Source: Hordeum vulgare subsp. vulgare
Taxonomy: Eukaryota; Streptophyta; Magnoliopsida; Poales; Poaceae
Reading direction: 5' to 3'
Assembly: GCF_904849725.1 (NCBI RefSeq)
Contig: NC_058520.1
Coordinates: forward strand, 400,843,993 to 400,907,992
Length of the DNA: 64,000 nucleotides
Shown: positions 1 through 12,237 of the stretch, one piece after another
Position numbering within the stretch: the first letter of the stretch is position 1
Layout: each line of letters starts with the position of its first letter
Program-made: the position numbers and the translations under genes
Notes under the pieces: model-generated
Databases searched by the model: none
Told to the model about the DNA's origin: nothing
Seen by the model: the letters and a program-made list of their open reading frames with translations, nothing else

Positions 1-1247
1 ACAAGTTCTTCAAGAAAACATCATATGCGTTACTCACTGAGAGCACCTGCCTCTTATGCTAGATGAACTACCACCTGAAAAAGCTATGAGGCTCATGTAC
101 ACTTGTGAAATCATGCCTGAGGAACCAGAAGATGAAGAAAGTCATCATTCATCCATCTGTGCAACGCGAAGAAAATGCTACAGCTGACGACAATCCTGCT
201 GACAACGAAGATAATGCTCAACAAAAGAAACAAAATCTTTGCCCTACACATCCACGAGTGGAAAATGAAGTTAAAAGATGCTAGATAGCATCAATGCAGC
301 AGGTCCTGTCACTCACTCAAGACCTAGTCAATTAGCTAATTTTTGTGGGCACTTTGCTTTTGTATCTATCTCATAGCGCACTAAGGTAGCTGAAGCCTTT
401 ATGGAACCATAATGGATTCAAGCAATGCAAGACAAACTTCATCAATTCAAGATCAACAATGTGTGGGAACTCTTCAAGCGCCTTGATCCATGGAAGCACA
501 ACATTATTGGCATGAAGTAGATTTATCGCAACAAACAAGACGAATCTGACCAAGTCATAAGAAAAAAGCTCATCTTGTGGCTCAAGGCTACACACAGGTT
601 GAGGGTATTTAATTCGAGGAAATATTTGCATATGTTGTTAGTCTCAAACCCATATGTATACAACTTGCTTATGCTAACCATCATGACATATGCCAACACC
701 AAATGGATGTCAAAAGTGCATTCCTCAATGGTAAGATAGAGGAAGAAGTATATGTTGCTCAACCTCCAGGATTTCAAGATCCAAAGCATCCCGACAAGGT
801 CTACAGGCTCAACAGGGCATTATATGGCCTCAAGCAAGCACCAAGAGCTTGGTATGACACACTAGAGGAGTTTTTCATGGAGAAAGGCTTCAAACCTGGT
901 TCACTTGATCCCATACTATTTATAATATACTATGATTATGAACTATTTATCTGCCAAATCTATCTGGACAACATTATCTTCACTTGCACTCACACTCGTT
1001 ACAGTGATGAGTTTCGCTTCGTGATGCAAGAACAATATCAGATATCGATGATGGGAGAGTTGAAGATCTTCCTAGGACTTCAAATTTGACAACAATCCAA
1101 TGGCATCTTCGTATCTCAGGAGAAGTATATTAAGGATCGCCTCATGAAATTTGGCATGCAAGAATGCAAACGCTACAAGACGCCAACGCCAACTAATGGC
1201 CACCTGTGCACTAACGAAAATGGTAAAGATTTTGATCAGAAGGTATG
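1..1247 (+). pseudogene. Copia P (SIRE-like), 5' fragment: end of integrase region and reverse transcriptase
   Basis: Decayed Ty1/copia polyprotein. The open part 703-1089 gives an RT segment with MDVKSAFLNG, VYVAQPPGF and LYGLKQAPRAWYD, standard copia RT signatures. The active-site motif, normally YVDD, reads YLDN (961-972), so the second catalytic Asp is lost. Upstream (about 390-700) the RT start can be followed through stops and frameshifts (VWELF, HLVAQGYTQVEGI). Downstream the frame runs through IFVSQEKYIKDRL to FDQKV at 1244, where element O is inserted; the frame resumes at 62558 with the SMIGSL-type region. The VAQPPGF wording and long pol suggest the SIRE/Maximus group, from memory. 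It is the oldest layer of the nest. Confidence 0.85.
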
Positions 1248-2804
1248 TAACTCCATGCTGATTGTGTTGGTTTCCCTCCAAGTTTAAAGGGTGATGTAGC
1301 ACAACGACGTCAAGTATTTCTCTCGATTATGAAAACAACATATCAATCCAGTAGGAAGATCCAAAAGACTATGTAAGCAGCACCTGCACACAAATAGCAA
1401 ATCCTCGCAACCCAACGTGTGTAGGGGTTGTCGATTCCTCATGGGTAAAGTAAGATGGATTGTTAGATGCAAATAAGAGTGATAGAAAATAAAATGCAGC
1501 AAGATATTTTTGGGTTTTTTGATGATATAGATCTGAAAATAAAAGAGCAAATAAAATAAAAACGTGGATAGCAAAGTAGAGATTGCAAATAGATGATGTG
1601 AAATAGACCCGGGGGGCGTAGGTTTCACTAGTGGATTCCCTCGAGAAAATAGCAAATCATGGGTAGATAAATTATTGTTGGGCAATTGATAGAATAGCAA
1701 ATAATTATGACGATATTCAAGATAGTGATCATGTATATAAGCATCACGTCCAAGACAAGTAGACTGACTTCTGCCTGCATCTACTTCTATTACTCCACAC
1801 ATAGACTGCTATCCAACATGCATCTATTGTATTGAGTTCATGGAGAAACGGAGTAATGCCTTAAGAACGATGATATGATGTAGACAATATCTATTCATGT
1901 AGGAATAGACCTCATCGTTTTATCTTTGATAGCAATGATACATGCGTCTCATGTCTCTTTCTGTCACTAAGATTGAGCACCGCAAGATCGAACCCATCAC
2001 AAAGCACATATTCCCATTGCAAGATAAAATATCAAGTTGGACAGACAAAAACCAAATATCGAAGAAGAAATACGAGGCTATAATAATCAAGCATGAATAT
2101 GTTTTCATAGATCTGATCATAAACTCACAATTCATCGGATCCCAATAAACACGCCCCAAAAGAAAGTGTTACATCATGTGTATCTCCAAGAGACCATCGT
2201 ATTGAGAAACAAAACGAGAGAGAAAGCCATCTAGCTACTTCCTACGAACCCGTAGGTCTGATATGAACTACTCATGCATCATCGAAGTAGAACGAATGAG
2301 GATGGTGAACCCCTCCGTGATCGTGTTCCTCTCCGGAATGGGCTCTAGATTGGATTTCGTGGCTTCTCAAACTTGCAGTGGCTGAAATGATTTTTCATCG
2401 ACTCTTCTAGGGTTTTTTGAATATTGCGGTATTTATAGAGCTCACACGTGGTCGAGGAGGTGCCTGAGGGCCCCACTAGATACCAGGTCATGCCAAGAGC
2501 CCTCGGTGCACCCTGGTGTCTAGAGGGTCCCTTGGCCTGGTCTGCCACTCATTCTTGGCTCCCGAGTTTCCTTCTGGTCCAAAAACAATCTCCGTAAAGT
2601 TTCATGGCATTTGGACTTCATGTGATATTCATTTTCTGCGAAGGAAAAAAACAACAAAAATCAGCAACTGGCACTAGGCACTATGTCAATAGGTTAGTCC
2701 CAAAAATGATACAAAGTTGCTATAAAATTATCATAAAACATCCACGAATGATAATACAACATCATGGAACAATAAAAAATTATAGATACATTGGAGACGT
2801 ATCA
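1248..2804 (-). repeat. 3' LTR of element O
   Basis: 1557 bp, pairs with 61000-62552. Terminal TG on the plus strand is mutated to TA here; the other end is intact (GTATCA on plus). A TATA-like CTCTATAAATA on the minus strand (2430-2440) matches the same place in the other LTR. The two copies show many substitutions and small indels. Confidence 0.92.
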
Positions 2805-3817
2805 GCATCCCCAAGCTTAATTCATGCTCGTCCTTGAGTAGGTAAATAATAAAAACAAATTTTTTGATGTGGAATGTTGTCTCACACGTTCATCATATTA
2901 TTTTTCTTTTAAGAATGGACATATGGACTAGTAGATGACGCAAATCAGTAGTCTATAGTTTGACATGAAAATTTCAATACTCAAGCATATCAACAAGCAA
3001 CCAAGTGTTTCAAAATATCAATGCTAAAGAACGCTATCCCTAGCCCATCATGTTTTATCGTTGATCCCTTCATGCAACACATTCAAATAATAACTACATA
3101 CAATTCTCAAGTATGATAATGTTGTTCCTTAGTTGGTGCTTTATAAGAGAAGATGGAGACTCAAATTCAAAGTAAAAAATTGATGAAGTAAATACATAGG
3201 CCCTTCGTAGAGGAAAGTAGGGATTTGTACAGGTGACAGAGCTCAAAGTGAAAAACTTAGAGTCATTTTTTGGGTGGTATGCTTTTCTTGTCAACGAAAA
3301 CAACTAACAGTTTCTAATATCCTCCATGCTAAACAAATTATAGGCGGTTCCCAAACTGAAAATAAGTTTATTCCTTTTCCACCATTCTTCCACATTCCAT
3401 GCCTAGCCGTATCCATGGGTACCGTCCATACCAACACTTTCCAAGGAATTTATTATTTGACAACATAATTGTTTTTGTATTTTGGGACTCGGCATCCCTA
3501 TTATCGTCGTACTCTCGTGAATGACGAGTGAATAAACACTCATCTTGAGAATAACCTATTTAACATGGAAGATATCGGCCACCCCTCGCTGCTTCATGAG
3601 AGGTACGAGCACACAAAACAAAAATTTATTTTGAACAATAGAGTTGGCACTTGAAAATTTACATGGAACGGCGTTGAAATACTGCATATAGGTAGGTATG
3701 TGGTGGACTCATTTGGCACAAGTTTGGGATTAGGATTTGGATGCACGAGCAGTATTCCCGCTTAGTACAAGTGAAGGCTAGCAAATAGATTGAGAAGCGC
3801 CCAACCGAGGAACAAAA
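2805..3817 (-). other. Element O 3' untranslated region, distal part, with PPT
   Basis: Non-coding. The first bases, read on the minus strand, are a polypurine tract AAGCTTGGGGATGC directly before the 3' LTR, preceded by a GAGGACGAGC-type stretch (CTCGTCCTTGAG on plus) also seen before the LTRs at 29467 and 38204. The rest has no supported ORF. CAAAA at 3813-3817 is the left target-site copy of the Angela insertion; the same region resumes at about 49145. Confidence 0.8.
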
Positions 3818-5595
3818 TGTTGGAAATATGCCCTAGAGGCAATAACGAAGTGGTTATTACTATATTTCCTAGTTCATGATAATTCTCTATTATTCATGTT
3901 ATAATTGTATTGATCGGAAACCGTAATATATGTGTGAATATATAGATCACAAGGTGTCCCTAGTGATCCTCTAGTTGGCTAGCTCGTTGATCAATGGATG
4001 ATCATGGTTCCCTGATCATCAGACATTGGATGTCATTGATAACGGGATCACATCATTGGGGAATGATGTGATGGAAAAGACCCAATCCTAAGCATAGCAC
4101 TAGATCGTGTTGTTCGTCTGCTAAAGCTTTTCTAATGTCAAGTATCATTTCCTTATACCATGAGATTGTGCAACTCCCGAACACCATAGGAGTGCTTTGG
4201 GTGTATCAAACGTCACACGTAACTTGGTGATTATAAAGGTGCACTACAGGTATCTCCGAAAGTGTCTCTTGGGTTGTACGAATCGAGACTGGGATTTGTC
4301 ACTCCGTGTGACGGAGAGGTATCTCTGGGCCCACTCGGTAATACATCATCATACTGAGCTCAATGTGACTAAGGAGTTAGCCACGGGATGATGTGTTATC
4401 GAATGAGTAAAGAGACTTGCCGGCAACGATCTTGAACAAGGTATAGGGAAACCGATGATAGAATCTCGGCCAAGTATCATATCGGTAGACAAAGGGAATT
4501 GCATACGGGATTGATTGAATCCCTGACATCATGGTTCATCCGATGAGATCATCGTGGAACATGTGCGAACCAACATGGATATCCAGAACCCACTCTTGGT
4601 TATTGATCGGAGAGGTGTCTCGGTCATGTCTGCATGATTGTCGAACTCGTAGGGTCTACGCACTTAAGGTTCGATGATGCTAGGTTCTATGGGAATAGTG
4701 TATGTGGTTACCGAAGGTTGTTAGGAGTCCCGGATGAGATCCCGGATGTCATGAGGAGTTCTAGAAAGGTTCGGAGGTAAAGATTCATATATAGGAAGTG
4801 AGGATTTTATCGCCGGAAGTGTTTCGGGCGTCACCAATAACGTACCGGGACCACCGGAAGGGTTCCGGGGGTCCACTGGGAAGGGCCACCAGACCCAAAG
4901 TGCTACATGGTCCAAGAGTGGAAGGGAACCAGCCCCTAGATGGGCTAGTGCGCCTCCCATCTCAGCCCAAGGCGCACAAGGGGTGGAGAGGGGCAAAACC
5001 CTAGGCGTGAAGGGGCACCTTTGGGCCCAAGGCCCACCCTAGGGCGCCTCCTCCACCCTTGGTCGCCACCCCATGCCCCATCTAGGGCTGCCACACCCCT
5101 TAGGGTGGAAACCCTAAGGGTGGGCACCCTCCTCCCTCTCCTCCTATATATAGTGGAGGGTTTGGGGCTATTTTGAGACACAACATCTCTCTCTCTCTCT
5201 CGGCGCAGCCCTACTCCTCCTCCTCCTCCTCGTCCTTCGCAGTGCTTGGCGAAGCCCTATAGAAATACCAGGCAGCTCCACCGTCACCATGCCGTCATGC
5301 CGCCGGAGCTCTCCCTCGACCTCTCCTCCCTCCTTGCTGGATCATGGCATTGGAGATGTCACCGGGCTGCACGTGTGTTGAACGCGGAGGCACCATTTTT
5401 CGGTGCATAATTCGGAATCCACCGCGATCAGAATCGCTGCGAGTACGACTGCATCAACCGCATTCTAGCAACACTTCCGCTTAGAGATCTTCAAAGGTAT
5501 GAAGATGCTCTACCCCTTTTCTCATTGTTGGTTTCTCCATAGATAGATCCTTGTGAAGCTTAGGATTTTTTTTGAAATTACTATGTTCCCCAACA
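3818..5595 (+). repeat. 5' LTR of the Angela-type element
   Basis: 1778 bp, TG...CA with short inverted ends TGTTGG/CCAACA. A TATA box CTATATATAG is at 5144-5153, followed by a CT-rich tract and a TCC trinucleotide run (about 5185-5233), marking the promoter and start of R. The partner LTR is split (32775-33209 and 47819-49144). Confidence 0.95.
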
Positions 5596-5596
5596 G

Positions 5597-5609
5597 TGGC
5601 ATCCGAGCC
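5597..5609 (+). other. Primer-binding site of the Angela-type element (initiator tRNA-Met type)
   Basis: TGGCATCCGAGCC lies one base after the LTR. It differs at two positions from TGGTATCAGAGCC, the complement of the initiator tRNA-Met 3' end used by most plant copia elements. Confidence 0.85.
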
Positions 5610-6846
5610 AAGGTTTTGTGCATAGATTCTATGCATGAGTATAACCCAAAAATTGTGGGCACTGATTTGTCAATTGCTTGTCGTTACTAGTCTTATCTTA
5701 ATTCGGCGGCATCATGGGATGAAGCGGCCCGGGCCGACTTTACACGTACTCTTACGTGAGACTGGTTCCACCGACCGACATGCACTTGTTGCATAAGGTG
5801 GCTAGCTGGTGTTTGTCTCTCCCACTTTAGTCGGATCGGATTATATGAATAGGGTACTTATGAAGGGTAAATAGCATTGGCATATCAACGTTGTGGTTGT
5901 CACGTAGGTAAGAAGTGTTCTTGCTAGAGACCCGAACCAGCCACGTAAAACTTGCAACAACAATTAGAGGACGTCTAACTTGTTTTTGCAGGGTATGCTA
6001 TGTGATGTGATATAGCCAAAAGGATGTGATGAAATATATGTGATGTATGAGATTTATCATGTTCTTGTAATAGGATTCACGACTTGCATGTCGATGAGTA
6101 TGACAACCGGCAGGAGCCATAGGAGTTGTCTTAATTTATTGTATGAGATGCAACTCCATGTGATTACTTTACTTTATTGCTAAACATTAGCTATAGTATT
6201 AGAAGTAATAGTTGGCGTGACGACTTCACGGAGACACAATAATGGAGATCATGGTGTCATGCCGGTGATAATGATGATCATGGTGCCCCAAAGATGGAGA
6301 TCAAAGGACCAATATGATATTGGCCATATCATGTCACTATATGATTGCATGTGATGTTTATCATGTTTTTCATCGTATTGCTTAGAACGACGGTAGCAAA
6401 GATAAGATGATCCCTCATTAAAATTTCATGATATGTATTCTCCTAAGTGTGCACCATTGCGAAGGATCGTTGTCTAGAAGCACCACGTGATGATCGGGTG
6501 TGATAGATTCTATTGTTCGCATACAACAGGTGTAAGCCAGTTTACAAACACAAAACACTTAGGTTGACTCGATGAGCCTAGCATGTACAAACATGGCCTC
6601 GAATACGGGAGACCTAAAGGTCGAACATGAGTAGTATGGTTGATACGATCAACATGAAGATGCTCACCATTGATGACTAGTTCGTCTCACATGATGATCG
6701 GACACGAGCTAGTCGACGTGGATCATGTAACACTTGGATGACTAGAGGGATGTCGATCTAAGTGGGAGTTCATTAGTAATTTGATTAGATGAACTTAATT
6801 ATCATGAACTTAGTCTAAAATTTTCTTTACAAATATTGTAGATCCA
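5610..6846 (+). other. Untranslated leader of the Angela-type element
   Basis: About 1.2 kb between PBS and gag. No supported ORF; such a long leader (packaging and translation signals) is normal for BARE1/Angela. Nothing else was recognised in it. Confidence 0.7.
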
Positions 6847-7794
6847 ATGGCCAACGCAAATGTCTCATTCAACTTCAACGCATTCCTAGAGAAAACCAGG
6901 CTCAAAGATGATGGGAGCAACTATGGAGATTGGGATCGTAACTTAAAGTTCATCCTCACTACTTCCAAGAAGGCATCTGTCCTTAATGCACCGCTAGGTG
7001 ATCCTCCCGTTCCCGCGGCAACCCGGGACGTTAGGAACGCCTCGCAGTAACGGAGTGATGACTACTCTATGGTTTAGTGCGGCATGCTTTACAGTTTAGA
7101 ACCGGGGCTCCAAAGGCATTTTGAGCAACACGGGGCATATGAGATGTTCGAGGAGCTGAAACTTTTTTTTCAAGCTCATGCCCGGGTCGAGAGATATGAA
7201 GACTCCGACAAGTACTTTAGTTGTAAGATGGAGGATAATTGTTCTGTCAGTGAGCATATACTCAGAATGTCTGGGTTGCACAACTGCTTGACTCAGCTGG
7301 GAGTTGAACTTCCGGATGATGCGGTCATTGACAGAATCCTCCAGTCGCTTCCACCTAGATATAAAGGCTTTGTGAAGAATTACAACATGCAAGGAATGGA
7401 AAATACTATTCCCGAGTTGTATTCAATGCTGAAATCTGCAGAGGTAGAAATCAAGAAAGAACACCAAGTGTTGATGGTGAATAAGACCACCAGTTTCAAC
7501 AAAGGCAAGGGTAAAAATAACTTCAAGAAAGACGACAAAGCAGTTGCCGCGCCTGGTAAACTAGTTGCCAGGAAGAAGCCAAAGAAAGGACCTAAGCGTG
7601 AGACTGAGTGCTATTATTGCAAGGGAACCGGTCACTGGAAGCGGAATTGCCCCAAGTACTTAGCGGATAAGAAGGCCAGCTACGTCAAAGGTATATGTGA
7701 TATACTTGTTATTGACGTGTACCTTACCAGCGCTCATAGTAGCTCATGGTTATTTGATACCGGTGTTGTTGCTCATATTTGCAACTCTAAGTAG
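6847..7794 (+). pseudogene. Angela gag and start of protease, broken
   Basis: ATG at 6847 opens MANANVSFNFNAFLEK, the usual gag start of this family. A TAA at 7048 and a TAG at 7075 break the frame; it reopens from 7084 to 7794. The nucleocapsid zinc knuckle CYYCKGTGHWKRNC (CX2CX4HX4C) is intact at about 7609-7650, preceded by a Lys-rich basic stretch. The end contains the protease active site LFDTG, where the following residues VVAHI replace the usual Cys/Gly-containing sequence. The frame stops with TAG at 7792 and continues in the same frame as the next feature. Confidence 0.9.
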
Positions 7795-9088
7795 GAACTG
7801 CAGAACAAGCGTAGGCTGGCTAAGGACGAGGTGATGATGTGCGTCAGGAATGGTTCCAAGGTCGATGTGATCGCCGTCGGCATGCTACCTCTACATCTAA
7901 CTTCGGGATTAGTTTTAAACCTTAATAATTGTTCTTTAGTACCACCTTTGAGCATGAACATTGTATCGGGCTCCCGCTTGATGCAAGATGGCTACTCATT
8001 TAAATCTAAGAATAATGGTTGTTCTATTTATATGAGTGGTATGTTTTATGGTCATGCCCCGCTGGCCAATGGTTTATTCTAGATGAATATCAATCGTGAT
8101 GTTACACATATTCATAGTGTGAGTACCAAAATATGTAAAGTTGATAATGATAGTCCCACATACTTGTGGCATTGCTGCCTTGGTCATATTAGTGTCAAGC
8201 GCATGAAGAAACTCCATACAGATGAACTTTTTAAGTCTCTTGATTTTGAATCATTTGACACATGCGAACCGTCCCTCATGGGCAAGATGACCAAGAATCC
8301 GTTCTCCGGAACAATGGAGCGAGCGACCAACTTATTGGAAATAATACATACCGATGTATGCGGTCCAATGAGCGTTGAGGCTCGCGGAAGGTATCGTTAT
8401 ATTCTCACCCTCACTGATGATTTAAGTACATATGGGTATATCTACTTAATGAAGCACAAGTCTAAAACCTTTGAAAGGTTCAAGGAATTTCAGAGTGAGG
8501 TGGAGAATCAACATGATAAGAAAATAAAGTTTCTACAATCTGATTGTGGAGGAGAATATTTGAGTCACAAGTTTGGCACACACCTAAGGAAATGTGGAAT
8601 TGTTTCACAACTCACGCTGCCTGGCACACCGCAGCGTAACGGTGTGTCTCAACGCCGTAATCGCACTTTATTGGATATGGTGTGATCTATGATGTCTCTT
8701 ACCGATTTACCACTATCATTTTGGGGATATGCATTGGAAACTGCCGTATTCACTTTAAATAGAGCATCATCTAAATCTATTGAGACGACACCGTATGAAT
8801 TATGGTTTGGCAAGAAACCTAAGCTGTCGTTTCTGAAAGTTTCGGGCTGCGATGCTTATGTGAAGAAACTTCAACCAATGAAGCTCGAACCCAAAGCGGA
8901 AAAATGTGCCTTCATAGGATGCCCTAAGGAAACTATTCGGTATACCTTCTATCTTAGGTCTGAGGGCAAAATCTTTGTTGCCAAGAACAGATCCTTTCTA
9001 GAGAAAGAGTTTCTCTCGAAAGAAGTAAGTGGGAGGAAACTAAAACTTGATGAGGTAATCGTACTTCCTCTCGAACCGGAGAGTAGTG
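7795..9088 (+). pseudogene. Angela pol, first half: protease and integrase, interrupted by element C
   Basis: Same frame as gag, with stops at 8080 (TAG) and 8683 (TGA). The rest of the protease precedes the integrase zinc domain (WHCCLGHI ... CEPSLMGK; the usual CxxC is damaged). The catalytic core shows HTDVCGPM and LQSDCGGEY, the two Asp residues, but the third acidic residue is changed: NGVSQRR instead of NGVSERR, codon CAA at 8650-8652. The integrase C-terminal part (KVSGCDAYV) runs to PESSV at 9088, where element C is inserted; the frame resumes at 30996. Such integrases join the cDNA to the chromosome; this copy could not. Confidence 0.9.
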
Positions 9089-9171
9089 TGATACGTCCAT
9101 TTTGCATCATGTTTTCATGTTGATATTTATCGCTTCTTGGGCTGTTATTTCAATTCACGGTACAATTCTTA
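9089..9171 (+). repeat. 5' LTR of element C, first 83 bp, cut by element D
   Basis: Matches 29467-29549 base for base apart from a few substitutions. Its last five bases, TCTTA (9167-9171), are the left target-site copy of D; the second copy is 20963-20967, after which the LTR continues. Confidence 0.95.
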
Positions 9172-11623
9172 TGTCGGGACCCCGATCCTAAGCCATAGGA
9201 ATCCAGCCTGTAACACATCGCATCCCTTTGTGATCTCACGCACGGTTAACTCCACGGGTGCAGCCTTACCTTAGCCGGGACCGTTTGCGTCTTTTGACTC
9301 ACGTATGCGATAGTGTTGCTAGCATTCCAATGTCAAAGAACCCGGATCGACATGTCTAGTCATAAACCAAAGTGGCAGTTCCGCACAAGGACAGGCATAC
9401 ATGACCCAACAAAGCAGGTGTCGGTCATCAACGAACGTAGACGAGTCGTAGCAAGCTACAAGGACTCCATTACGTCGCGTGACATTTCCCCAAAGGGGAC
9501 AGACACAGCAGCTAAGAAGGACACATGCCGGTCAACCAATGTGTCCGGAGCAGTAGCGAACTACCAAGGCTCGTTGGATCACAAAGGGGCATTTCCTTGT
9601 AAGGAGTGCTACTAAAGTTCACGACTAGGTATTCGAACCCCATACATATCAAGTAAGACACACGTACGCATGGCATACCGATATGTATAGATACATCGAT
9701 GGCATCACAACATAACCATAAACATACAAGCTTTATTTAAGGGGCTCGGAAGAGCCACACACATATTATTACACATTAAGGGTCTCACGACCCATAATAT
9801 CAGTCACACAATACAAGCCAGCGGAAGAGTTATAAACTGTCTGAGTACAGATAGAGCAACTAGAAGGCACATGGCCTGACTATACTACAGAGCCGACGTA
9901 GGGCCACATCGTAGCTGGGACACCAGCTACTCGTCATCGTCGATGTCTACGAAGAACCCTCCATTAGGGTCATTAGCAACCTCTGCAACATTTATTAAGC
10001 AAACATGAGTACGAAGGTACTCAGCAAGACTTTAGGATGACTAACTACTCATGCAAGGTATCAAGAAGGTATGGTGGGGTTTCATGCGGAAAGCCAGCAT
10101 TTGACTCGTGGCTAGACAACTTTCTTTTTGAAATTAGTTTTGACAACTTGGTTTCTCGCACACGAGTCCACTAACACCACAACAATACACTATCGTGGAA
10201 TCATTCCGTCTCCATACGGAAATGCCGTCCACGACACTCACGCTTATCTTGACAATTTTATGAGTAGCCATTGAAGTTATCTATGAACAACATATGTCTC
10301 CAAGTAGTCCATATCCGCGGACGCGGCTATTCGAATAGATCATAACCCTGCAGGGGTGTACTTCGTCACACACGCTCCCGCCACTTATCGCCATTTGCAC
10401 GTCATGCACCTCGGCAACCTTCAAGCAGAAGCCCAGCGAGGGAGTCGGCCACGACCGTTAACCACACTAGTACCTAGTCCAGGTTTATCGCCTATCTGAG
10501 AGTAACCCGTACGGAAGTCCGGCCGAGGTTTCCGCCACGGCCTCAAACGATGTGCGCAGGGTTCCCAAGCCCACCATACGGGTGCACTTGGTACACCGTG
10601 CCACTGCCTACCGCATCACGGTCCACCTCTTAGGTCAGCACCATGCACGGCCTCCAGCATTACTATAAACACCAGAAACTACTTGCAACTCCTGGACCGA
10701 GTACTACGCGATTAATAGGCCGAGCGGGGTCATATTTCAGGGCCCAGCATGTGGTAGTATCTAGTCTTGGGTTACATACACGGAACTCAGTTCCTAAGGA
10801 CGGTTCCAATGAAGCAACCCGCCATGTACTCCTACACAGCCTTTCACCGGTACCTTTACCAAATCAAGTTCGGCACACGACCTTTGCTCACCGAACACAT
10901 TCCACATTTCTGCTCATCTCCCAGATGACAGACCATACACAACTCTAAGCATAGCATGCATAGCAGGATAAGGCACATTATAGCTCAAGCAACTACCAGG
11001 TATGCTAGGTTGCAAGGTTCGGCTATTTACTATGACAAGGTTAAGTCATGCAAAGGAAGTGGGTCCAACTATCGTGGCAAAAGCAGTTGAAGCATTTGAT
11101 CCTAATGCAATAAATAGGTGCAGGAGCAATAACATAGGTGTTATCGGGATGATCAAAAGGGTTGCTTGCCTTGTTGCTCAGAGGAGGAATGATATCCGTC
11201 AGACGGATATTCGGTGGAATCCGGGGGTGCGGAGCCTACCGAAATGAATGGCAACATTCAATAACAAACATATGCAATCAAAATGATGCATGAGCATGGC
11301 ATGAGAATGCAAGTGATAGGTTATTATAATCAAGATGTTTTAGGTTTAGAGTTGATTTGAATCACATTCGAATAGCAATTCAAACGGGTATTCTCGGATA
11401 CCGGTTCAATTGATTCGACCTGATGCTCAGATCAACCTAATGTTAACATGCATGAAATGTCATGGTATGGTACTGATTTATCTCTAGGGCAGTGTGTGAT
11501 CATTGTATTTATAATGAAATTTGGATATTTTTGCAAATTCCATTTATAAAGTGATTAAAAGAATTGAATTATTCCTTATTTCACAATTTAGGGTTCTGTA
11601 ACTTTTTCAAACATAGTTGAAAA
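9172..11623 (-). repeat. 3' LTR of element D, truncated by the foldback
   Basis: Matches 17718-19264 but keeps an extra 908 bp (10336-11243) that the other copy has lost. It stops at AGTTGAAAA (11615-11623), the point where the inverted pol copy begins. The part corresponding to 19265-20962 of the 5' LTR, that is the beginning of U3 in the element's own direction, is missing. The plus-strand ORF 9313-9615 inside it is antisense and not believed to be a gene. Confidence 0.9.
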
Positions 11624-12237
11624 CAGCCCAGTCTCGTCAAAAGAGCCAATATGATCGTCATCATAAGGCTGTGACCTTTGAAGTTGACGAGAAGGCTTAT
11701 CTTCGGGTTACACCTTTGAAGGGTACCCATCGTTTCGGTATCAAGGGCAAGCTGGCTCCTCGTTACATTGGACCTTTTCGCATTCTTGCCAAACGAGGAG
11801 AAGTTGCCTACCAGTTGGAACTTCCTCCGCATCTTTCCAAGGTTTATGATGTTTTCCACGTCTCGCAACTCAGGCGTTGCTTTTCGGATCCTATCCGTGA
11901 AGTAGACCACGAAACGCTTGATCTAGAAGATAACCTTTCTTACCGAGAATACCCCGTGCGTATTCTTGATCAAGCTGAGCGTACCACTCGACGTCGAAAA
12001 CATCATGAACCTTGGAAAGATGCGGAGGAAGTTCCAACTGGTAGGCAACTTCTCCTCGTTTGGCAAGAATGCGAAAAGGTCCAATGTAACGAGGAGCCAA
12101 CTTGCCCTTGATACCGAAACGATGGGTACCCTTCAAAGGTGTAACCCGAAGATAAGCCTTCTCGTCAACTTCAAAGGTCACAGCCTTATGATGACGATCA
12201 TATTGGCTCTTTTGACGAGACTGGGCTGTTTTCAACT
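11615..12237. repeat. Foldback palindrome: 242-bp inverted repeat with 139-bp spacer
   Basis: Left arm 11615-11856 is the reverse complement of right arm 11996-12237 with one mismatch seen (KVYDVF on plus against KVHDVF on minus). Both arms are the end of the integrase region. The spacer 11857-11995 carries the next part of pol in plus orientation only. The outer edge AGTTGAAAA is shared by the LTR and the pol sequence, a 9-bp microhomology at the junction. Confidence 0.92.
11624..11995 (+). pseudogene. Inverted copy of element D pol end: integrase C-terminus and start of chromodomain
   Basis: Read on plus, this continues from [15 protein letters not shown] through [10 protein letters not shown] and VYDVFHVSQLRRC to [18 protein letters not shown]. 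The first part is the GPY/F-like module of chromovirus integrases; the last resembles the start of a chromodomain, which in this lineage tethers integrase to histone marks. Read-through beyond 11995 enters the antisense arm and is meaningless. The pol main body on the minus strand loses this same end, so the only copy of the pol tail now points the wrong way. Confidence 0.87.

Noticed and set aside
4798..5181. Overlapping ORFs on both strands, repeated at 48456-48839
   Set aside because: Located in the Angela LTRs, in the GC-rich promoter part; no coding signal.
9313..9615. 100-codon plus-strand ORF, nearly identical at 17859-18161
   Set aside because: It lies antisense in both LTRs of D; identity is explained by LTR duplication, and no protein motif is seen.
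11617..12111. 164-codon plus ORF as a complete integrase C-terminal protein
   Set aside because: Its last third is read-through into the antisense arm of the foldback.
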